A stretch of DNA of 11,316 nucleotides from an uncultured Wenzhouxiangella sp. (lineage in GTDB: Bacteria; Pseudomonadota; Gammaproteobacteria; Xanthomonadales; Wenzhouxiangellaceae): positions 1 through 11,316 of the forward strand of contig CALEIM010000159.1 of the NCBI GenBank assembly GCA_937876395.1, written 5' to 3'. The notes under the pieces are model-generated. The model saw nothing but the letters and a program-made list of their open reading frames with translations, had not been told where the DNA came from and searched no databases. Position numbers and translations under genes: made by a program. Positions 6,852-11,316 of the stretch are shown one piece after another. The stretch's first letter is position 1, and every line of letters begins with the position of its first letter.

Positions 6852-7886
6852 ATGTACCGTTGGCTCCGCAACGGCCTGTTCCGCCTCCCCCCGGAGGCGG
6901 CACACGATCTGGCCCTTAACGCGCTGTCCGTTGCGGGCCTGATCCGGCTGCCGCGGCTGCTGGGTGGGTGCAAAATATCGCGTCCGGTCGAACTGATGGG
7001 CCTGAAGTTTGCCAATCCGGTCGGCCTGGCGGCCGGCCTCGACAAGAACGGCGATCACATCGAAGCGCTGGGTCAGCTCGGCTTCGGCTTTGTCGAGGTC
7101 GGAACGGTTACCCCGCGGCCGCAGGTCGGCAATCCGAAGCCGAGGATGTTTCGCCTGTCCGAGCATCAGGCCCTGATCAATCGCCTGGGCTTCAACAACA
7201 AAGGCGTCGATCACCTTGTCGAGCGGCTCAAAGCCACCCGCTTCGACGGCGTGATCGGGGCCAATATCGGCAAGCAAAAGGAAACCCCGGTCGACCAGGC
7301 CGCCGAGGACTACAGGCTGTGTCTGGAAAAAGTCTATCCCTGGTGCAACTATGTGACCGTCAACATTTCCTCGCCCAACACCGCCAAGCTGCGCGAACTG
7401 CAGGACACCGGCCGCCTGCGCGAGCTGCTCGCCGAGCTGGTCACCGTTCGCGACCGCCTGGCGCAAACGCACAACGGCCATCGCCCGCTGCTGATCAAGA
7501 TTGCACCCGACTGGAACGATCAGGCCCTGATCGCCTCGCTGCGCGTGATCGGTGAATCCGGCATCGATGGTCTGATTGCCACCAACACCACTCTCGATCG
7601 CGCCGCCGTCAACGGCCATCGACACGCCCAGCAGGTCGGCGGACTCAGCGGCGCCCCGCTGAAAACCAAGGCCGATCATGTCCTGCGACAGGCCCGCCAG
7701 GTGCTCGGCGCCGCGTTTCCGATCATTGGTCTGGGCGGCATCAGCAGCGGCCAGGATGCGGCCGACAAGCAGCGCGCTGGCGCCAATCTGGTCCAGATCT
7801 ACACCGGCTTCATCTACCGCGGACCGGCCCTGATCGCCGAATGCCTGAACGCCTGGAACGGCGATGCCAAGCGGCCGGCAGCCTGA
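6852..7886 (+). CDS. pyrD: Dihydroorotate dehydrogenase (quinone), class 2
   Basis: PyrD oxidises dihydroorotate to orotate, the fourth step of de novo pyrimidine synthesis, passing electrons through FMN to membrane quinone. The N-terminal about 40 residues (MYRWLRNGLFRLPPEAAHDL) form the amphipathic membrane-docking domain that marks class 2 enzymes. In the barrel, the FMN-site motif LAAGLDKNG contains Lys65, FNNKG is at 114-118, the catalytic base Ser174 is in VNISSPNT, and TNTT at 244-247 and GLGGIS at 293-298 follow. These line up with E. coli PyrD within one residue. At 344 residues it is slightly longer than the E. coli 336. ATG at 6852 follows the aldehyde dehydrogenase stop with zero spacing and only a weak Shine-Dalgarno, so translational coupling is likely. 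Its 3' end overlaps murB by 23 bases. Confidence 0.96.
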   Translation: MYRWLRNGLFRLPPEAAHDLALNALSVAGLIRLPRLLGGCKISRPVELMGLKFANPVGLAAGLDKNGDHIEALGQLGFGFVEVGTVTPRPQVGNPKPRMFRLSEHQALINRLGFNNKGVDHLVERLKATRFDGVIGANIGKQKETPVDQAAEDYRLCLEKVYPWCNYVTVNISSPNTAKLRELQDTGRLRELLAELVTVRDRLAQTHNGHRPLLIKIAPDWNDQALIASLRVIGESGIDGLIATNTTLDRAAVNGHRHAQQVGGLSGAPLKTKADHVLRQARQVLGAAFPIIGLGGISSGQDAADKQRAGANLVQIYTGFIYRGPALIAECLNAWNGDAKRPAA

Positions 7887-8982
7887 AATCATCCGCCACG
7901 CGGATATCCGCAGCCTGAGCACGTTTCGCCTGCCCGCCCGGGCCGCTGAGCTGTGCATCATCGACACGCCCGAACAGCTCGCCGCGCTGCCCGAAACCGG
8001 CGCCGAGGAATTGGTTCTGGGCGGCGGCTCCAACACCGTGTTCGTCGGCAATTTTGCCGGCCGGATCATACTCAACCGGATGCGCGGCATCGAATTTGCC
8101 GACGCCGGCGAGCACGTTCTGGTGCGCGCCGCGGCCGGCGAAAACTGGCATTTCCTGGTACGCCAGTGCCTGGACCGCGGCTTGCATGGCATCGAAAACC
8201 TGGCCATGATCCCCGGCTCGGCGGGTGCGGCGCCGATGCAGAACATCGGCGCCTACGGCGTGGAGCTGGCCGATGTTTTTGAATCTCTGGAAGCGCTTGA
8301 TCGACAGCGCGGCGAGGTGGTTCGAATCCGACGCGGGGAGGCAGGCTTTGGCTACCGCGACAGCCGCTTTCGATCAGCCGATGCGGGCCGCTTTCTGATT
8401 ACGGCCGTCAAGCTGCGCCTGGCTCGCCGCTTTGAACCTCGGCTGGACTACTCCAGCCTGGCCGCTGAACTTGAGCGCCAAGGCAACTCGCAGCCAACAC
8501 CACGTCAGCTGGTCGCCACGATCATGCAGCTCAGGCGCCACCGCCTGCCCGACCCGCAGCGCCTGGCCAATGCCGGGAGTTTTTTCAAAAACCCGATCGT
8601 TGCCGACACGTTCGCCACGGCACTGCTGGAAGAACACCCCGGGCTGCCGCACTGGCCCATGGGCGACGGCCAGATCAAGCTGGCCGCGGCGTGGATGATC
8701 GAGAAGCTGGGCTGGAAAGGACGTTTTATTGGCGACGCCGGTGTCTACCCTCATCACGCCCTGGTGCTGGTCAACCGCGGGCAGGCCACCGCCAGCGAAC
8801 TGCTGGCGCTGATCGAGGCGATCACCAAGTCAGTTCTGGGAGAGTTCGGCGTCGCCTTGCAGCCCGAGCCGCTGCTGCTCGGTTATTGCGGGTTCGAAGC
8901 TGGGACGCACCGACCGTCGGGGGCGTCGCCCCGACCTACGATTCACTCATTTCCAGGTCTGGGCGACGTCCCCGACGAATAA
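7864..8982 (+). CDS. murB: UDP-N-acetylenolpyruvoylglucosamine reductase (MurB, type I)
   Basis: MurB reduces UDP-GlcNAc-enolpyruvate to UDP-MurNAc with NADPH and FAD, the second committed step of peptidoglycan synthesis, in the cytoplasm. Motifs: FAD-binding VLGGGSN at 51-57, IPGSAGAAPMQNIGAYGVE at 116-134, GYRDSRFR with Arg165 at 163-170, catalytic Ser239 in AGSFFKNP, and Glu335 in QPEP; these match E. coli Arg159, Ser229 and Glu325. The YRDS loop and length make it type I. ATG at 7864 lies inside the pyrD end, with a GGAA-like site 5 bases before it; no later start exists near the conserved N-terminus. At 372 residues it exceeds E. coli MurB (342). The excess includes a low-conservation tail after about residue 345, of which residues 351-371 are encoded by a REP-like palindrome pair. 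Confidence 0.95.
   Translation: MPSGRQPEIIRHADIRSLSTFRLPARAAELCIIDTPEQLAALPETGAEELVLGGGSNTVFVGNFAGRIILNRMRGIEFADAGEHVLVRAAAGENWHFLVRQCLDRGLHGIENLAMIPGSAGAAPMQNIGAYGVELADVFESLEALDRQRGEVVRIRRGEAGFGYRDSRFRSADAGRFLITAVKLRLARRFEPRLDYSSLAAELERQGNSQPTPRQLVATIMQLRRHRLPDPQRLANAGSFFKNPIVADTFATALLEEHPGLPHWPMGDGQIKLAAAWMIEKLGWKGRFIGDAGVYPHHALVLVNRGQATASELLALIEAITKSVLGEFGVALQPEPLLLGYCGFEAGTHRPSGASPRPTIHSFPGLGDVPDE
8916..8976. repeat. Head-to-head pair of REP-like palindromes inside the murB 3' end
   Basis: Element 1, read on the minus strand, is GTAG (8939-8936) followed by a hairpin with 7-bp arms GTCGGGG/CCCCGAC (8935-8929 and 8922-8916). GTAG plus hairpin is the classic layout of RAYT-associated REP sequences. 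Element 2, read on the plus strand at 8957-8976, is GTCTGGGCGACGTCCCCGAC and matches element 1 at 18 of 20 bases. The two elements are inverted around a 13-base centre (8940-8952). Together 8916-8939 and 8953-8976 can form one long stem with 20 Watson-Crick pairs of 24. The pair overlaps murB codons and lies in the convergent murB/rpoH junction, so it may end transcription from both sides. No RAYT transposase gene is in the window. Confidence 0.75.
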
Positions 8983-9018
8983 TTGATGGCTTGTACCAGG
9001 TCTGAAAACGACCGCCAT

Positions 9019-9876
9019 TTACGCGTCGAAGCGTGCCTTGAGCTTCTTGAGTGCGACGGCTTCGAGCTGGCGGATGCGTTCGGCTGAAACACCGTACTTG
9101 TCGGCCAGTTCCTGCAGCGTGGTTTTGGGGTCCATCAGCCAGCGGCTCTGGATGATGTCGCGCGAGCGGTCGTCGAGATTTTCGATGCCGTCAAAGAGCA
9201 TATTGCGGTGGAGCTGTTCCCAGTCCTCGGCCTCGGCAATGTCTTCGGGCGAGGCGGTCAGGCCCTCAAGGTAGGCGGCCGGTGCCATATAGGTGGATTC
9301 GTCACTGTCAACCGGCATATCGAAGCCGACATCCTGGCCGGACAAGCGTGATTCCATCTCCATGACCACTTCGGGCTTGACACCCAGGTCTTCGGCAACG
9401 GCGTTGACCTCTTTCTGGTTGAGCCAGCCGAGGCGCTTTTTCTGACGGCGCAGGTTGAAAAACAGCTTGCGCTGCGCCTTGGTGGTGGCCACCTTGACGA
9501 TGCGCCAGTTGCGCAGAATGAATTCATGAATCTCGGCGCGAATCCAGTGCACAGCAAACGACACCAGGCGCACACCCTGATCCGGATCAAAGCGCTTGAC
9601 CGCCTTCATCAGGCCGATGTTGCCTTCCTGAATGAGATCGCCGACCTGCAGACCGTAGCCGGAGTAGCCGCGCGCCACGTGCACAACAAAGCGCAGATGG
9701 GACATCACCATCAGGCGGGCCGCGTCGAGATCGTCGTCGTCGCGATAGCGGCGGGCGAGGCTCTGCTCCTCTTCGAGGGTCAGCACCGGAATCCGGTTGA
9801 CTTCCCCGATATAAGCGTCGAGTGAGCCGGTTCCTGCCGGTGCGAGCAGATGACTGGGTACAAGATTCTTGCCCAT
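9019..9876 (-). CDS. rpoH: RNA polymerase sigma-32 factor (RpoH), heat shock
   Basis: RpoH directs transcription of cytosolic chaperone and protease genes on heat or misfolding stress. The 285-residue protein matches the family length (about 284). Region 2 covers about 55-125, with GDLIQEGNIGLMKAVKRFDP at 79-98. The RpoH-box QRKLFFNLR at 135-143, diagnostic for this sigma factor, is intact. Region 4 runs from about 228, with helix-turn-helix TLQELADKYGVSAERIRQLE at 253-272. ATG at 9876 is preceded by GGAGGAG (9882-9888) with 5-base spacing, a strong Shine-Dalgarno. The gene is convergent with murB and separated from the upstream peptidase by a hairpin, so it is probably monocistronic; ftsEX, its neighbour in E. 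coli, is not beside it. Upstream are a near-consensus sigma-E promoter and a closer extended -10 promoter. Confidence 0.97.
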   Translation of the reverse strand: MGKNLVPSHLLAPAGTGSLDAYIGEVNRIPVLTLEEEQSLARRYRDDDDLDAARLMVMSHLRFVVHVARGYSGYGLQVGDLIQEGNIGLMKAVKRFDPDQGVRLVSFAVHWIRAEIHEFILRNWRIVKVATTKAQRKLFFNLRRQKKRLGWLNQKEVNAVAEDLGVKPEVVMEMESRLSGQDVGFDMPVDSDESTYMAPAAYLEGLTASPEDIAEAEDWEQLHRNMLFDGIENLDDRSRDIIQSRWLMDPKTTLQELADKYGVSAERIRQLEAVALKKLKARFDA

Positions 9877-9901
9877 GATTTCTCCTCCAATTCAGCGGTA
9901 A

Positions 9902-9910
9902 ATAATACCA
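9902..9910 (-). promoter_or_regulatory. Candidate extended -10 promoter of rpoH
   Basis: On the minus strand TG-G-TATTAT (9910-9902) matches an extended -10 element with five of six -10 bases. No convincing -35 lies 16-18 bases upstream. The predicted start near 9895 gives a leader of about 20 bases holding the strong Shine-Dalgarno at 9888-9882. It could give housekeeping rpoH expression beside the stress-induced promoter further upstream. Confidence 0.45.
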
Positions 9911-9966
9911 GATCAACTGATCAAAATCGAATCAGGATCAAATTGGTACTTGTTCTTCTCACGTCT

Positions 9967-9995
9967 TTCGACGCCGACCGGTTGGCAAAAGTTCC
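9967..9995 (-). promoter_or_regulatory. Sigma-E-dependent promoter of rpoH
   Basis: On the minus strand GGAACTT (9995-9989), then TT and further spacer to 17 bases in total, then TCGAA (9971-9967) gives a near-perfect match to the sigma-E consensus GGAACTT-N16/17-TCnAA. Predicted start is about 9961, leaving a leader of roughly 85 bases. Control of rpoH by sigma-E is established in E. coli (promoter P3). Here the cognate rpoE operon lies 4.7 kb away in the same window. Confidence 0.8.
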
Positions 9996-10026
9996 GCGGC
10001 TTTGGGGATGGTCGATGGCAATTCAA

Positions 10027-10050
10027 GGGCAGGCCTTTGACGGCCTGCCC
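10027..10050 (-). terminator. Hairpin after the prolyl oligopeptidase, probable terminator
   Basis: Perfect 9-bp arms GGGCAGGCC (10027-10035) and GGCCTGCCC (10042-10050) flank a 6-base loop. The hairpin lies 9 bases after the peptidase stop. On the minus strand it is followed by TTGAATT, a poor but partly T-rich tract. It probably ends the peptidase transcript and insulates rpoH, whose sigma-E promoter starts about 32 bases further on. On the plus strand there is no T-run after it. Confidence 0.6.
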
Positions 10051-10059
10051 CGGACTGGT

Positions 10060-11316
10060 TTATTCGGCATTCTCCGCCGCACTTTCGGGAGCCAGCCGGT
10101 CGTGCAGATAGGCATAAATCAGCGCGGTCAAAAAGGCGCGCTGTTCAAGATTGGCCGCTCCGCCGTGGCCCCCTTCGATGTTCTCGTAATAGAGCACGTC
10201 GTGGCCCTGGTCGAGCATCCTGGCGACCATCTTGCGGGCGTGGCCCGGGTGGACCCGGTCATCCAGCGTATTGGTGGTGATGTAGGGGGTCGGATAATCC
10301 ACCTCCGGCCGCAGCTGCTGGTAGGCCGAATATTCCGCGATCCAGGCCGCCTCCTCGGGGATGCGCGGATCGCCGTATTCACCGATCCACGAGGCGCCGG
10401 CCGGCAGCTCGTGGTAGCGCAGCATGTCGATCAGCGGGCTCTCGATCACCGCCGCGTTGAACAGCTCGGGCCGCTGGGTGATCGCCACCGAGGTCAGCAC
10501 CCCGCCGTTCGACCGGCCGTAGATGCCCAGGCGCTCCGGCGAGGTGATGCCGCGGGCGATCAGGTCCTCGCCCACCGCCGCGAAATCGTCGAAGGCGCGT
10601 TGCCGGTTCTCGTTCAGCGCCGCCTGGTGCCAGGCCGGGCCGAACTCGCCGCCGCCGCGGATGTTGGCGTTGACGTAGACGCCGCCATTCTCAAGCCACA
10701 GCTTGCCCATCTCCGGGATGTAGGCGGGCGGCTTGGAGAGCTGGAAGCCGCCGTAGCCGTACATGATCGTCGGCGCGGTCCCGTCCATGACCAGATCGCG
10801 CGGCCGCACCACGAAATAGGGAATCCGCGTGCCGTCGGCCGACGTCGCCTGGAACTGCTCGACTACATGATCCTCCGCGTCGAAGCGCGCCGGCGAGGTG
10901 CGCGCGACCACCATCTCGCCAGAGGCAGAGTCAGCCTGGATCAGGGTGGCGGGGGTGAGGAAACCCTGGGTATAGGCGAAAAACTCCGTCCGGCTGGAAC
11001 TGGCGTCGGCGATGCCGACCGAGGCGTTCTCGGGCACGTCGAGCACCCGCGCGCGACGCCAGGCGCCGTTGTCGAAGGCGTGGATCTGCAGGCCGCCGCT
11101 GACCTCGTCATAGAGGTTGACGACCAGACCGCCCGCGGTGGCCGCCACGCCCTCGATCGACTGGCGCGGGCCCGGCTGAACGACCAGCACCGGGGCGCCG
11201 GGGTCCGCACTTTCGCGGGCGGCGTCCGCCGGCCACGACAGCAAGGCGCCCGAGCGGTGACCGGCGAAGTCCTCCTCGACCGTGAACACCAGCTGGCCGT
11301 CCTGCAGGGCCTGCAC
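10060..11316 (-). CDS. Prolyl oligopeptidase family serine peptidase (S9A), C-terminal part, cut by window edge
   Basis: S9A peptidases cut short peptides after proline or related residues; a beta-propeller guards an alpha/beta-hydrolase active site. The 418 codons present hold the last propeller blades (to about residue 150) and the whole catalytic domain. GYGGF at 187-191 and NIRGGGEFG at 218-226 precede the nucleophile Ser269 in GRSNGG. The acidic residue is one of the Asp pair 352-353 in TLDDRVHPGH, and His384 is in EGGHGG, so the triad is complete. The first codon at the window edge is GTG in mid-protein; the true start and any signal peptide lie beyond base 11316. Full-length relatives have about 700 residues. 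The gene is visibly more GC-rich than its neighbours, so it may be a later arrival. Exact specificity cannot be told. Confidence 0.92.
   Translation of the reverse strand: MQALQDGQLVFTVEEDFAGHRSGALLSWPADAARESADPGAPVLVVQPGPRQSIEGVAATAGGLVVNLYDEVSGGLQIHAFDNGAWRRARVLDVPENASVGIADASSSRTEFFAYTQGFLTPATLIQADSASGEMVVARTSPARFDAEDHVVEQFQATSADGTRIPYFVVRPRDLVMDGTAPTIMYGYGGFQLSKPPAYIPEMGKLWLENGGVYVNANIRGGGEFGPAWHQAALNENRQRAFDDFAAVGEDLIARGITSPERLGIYGRSNGGVLTSVAITQRPELFNAAVIESPLIDMLRYHELPAGASWIGEYGDPRIPEEAAWIAEYSAYQQLRPEVDYPTPYITTNTLDDRVHPGHARKMVARMLDQGHDVLYYENIEGGHGGAANLEQRAFLTALIYAYLHDRLAPESAAENAE

Noticed and set aside
5526..8246. A 906-codon open frame on the minus strand across the aldehyde dehydrogenase, pyrD and murB
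   Set aside because: It is antisense to three genes with complete family motifs; its composition is that of a mirrored GC-rich codon pattern, and I recognise no domain in it. Long antisense frames are expected in such DNA.
9877..9961. RNA thermometer in the rpoH leader
   Set aside because: By eye I see no stretch in the leader that could pair well with the GGAGGAG Shine-Dalgarno (no CUCC-rich or U-rich partner nearby). A folding program could still overturn this.
1..11316. Defence system, mobile element, CRISPR array or biosynthetic cluster
   Set aside because: All coding space is taken by recognisable core genes plus one peptidase; there is no transposase, integrase, toxin-antitoxin pair, direct-repeat array or unknown gene cassette.

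Overview
The window reads as conserved chromosome of a moderately GC-rich gammaproteobacterium. The order rpoE(algU)-rseA(mucA)-rseB(mucB)-rseC(mucC)-mucD followed by lepA is the Pseudomonas/Chromatiales arrangement; E. coli lacks mucD at this place. REP-type palindromes and a pyrD-murB pair would fit a Chromatiales or Xanthomonadales relative such as Wenzhouxiangella. That placement is inference from gene order and style, not from a search.

Layout: (1) 1-924, minus strand: the N-terminal 308 codons of lepA, cut by the window edge. (2) 946-5140, minus strand: a complete envelope-stress operon, rpoE, rseA, rseB, rseC and mucD in transcription order, closed by a strong intrinsic terminator just before lepA. 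(3) 5141-5321: a divergent regulatory region with a candidate sigma-E promoter for rpoE on one strand and, on the other, an extended -10 promoter plus two short palindromes before an aldehyde dehydrogenase. (4) 5322-8982, plus strand: an operon-like run of ALDH7-type aldehyde dehydrogenase (amaB-like), pyrD and murB, with zero spacing and then a 23-base overlap. The 3' end of murB runs through a head-to-head pair of REP-like palindromes that forms a large hairpin. (5) 9019-9876, minus strand: rpoH, convergent with murB, with a near-consensus sigma-E promoter and a nearer extended -10 promoter. (6) 10060-11316, minus strand: the C-terminal 418 codons of an S9A prolyl oligopeptidase, more GC-rich than its neighbours by hand count, followed by a hairpin.

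How the parts work together: RpoE is held by the inner-membrane anti-sigma factor RseA, with RseB guarding RseA in the periplasm. MucD is the periplasmic protease/chaperone that handles misfolded envelope protein. The rpoH promoter matches the sigma-E consensus, so the envelope response probably feeds the cytoplasmic heat-shock response, and both sigma factor genes lie in this window. Amino acid catabolism (ALDH7), pyrimidine synthesis (PyrD) and peptidoglycan precursor synthesis (MurB) share one transcription unit.

I found no gene cassette that looks like an undescribed system. The most interesting signals are non-coding: a promoter-like TATAAT followed at once by a terminator in the lepA leader, the REP pair that supplies the MurB C-terminus, the sigma-E site before rpoH, and the palindromes before the aldehyde dehydrogenase. 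No tRNA, rRNA, CRISPR array, insertion sequence or phage gene was seen. No gene-free stretch exceeds 300 bases; the longest are 5141-5321 and 9877-10059.
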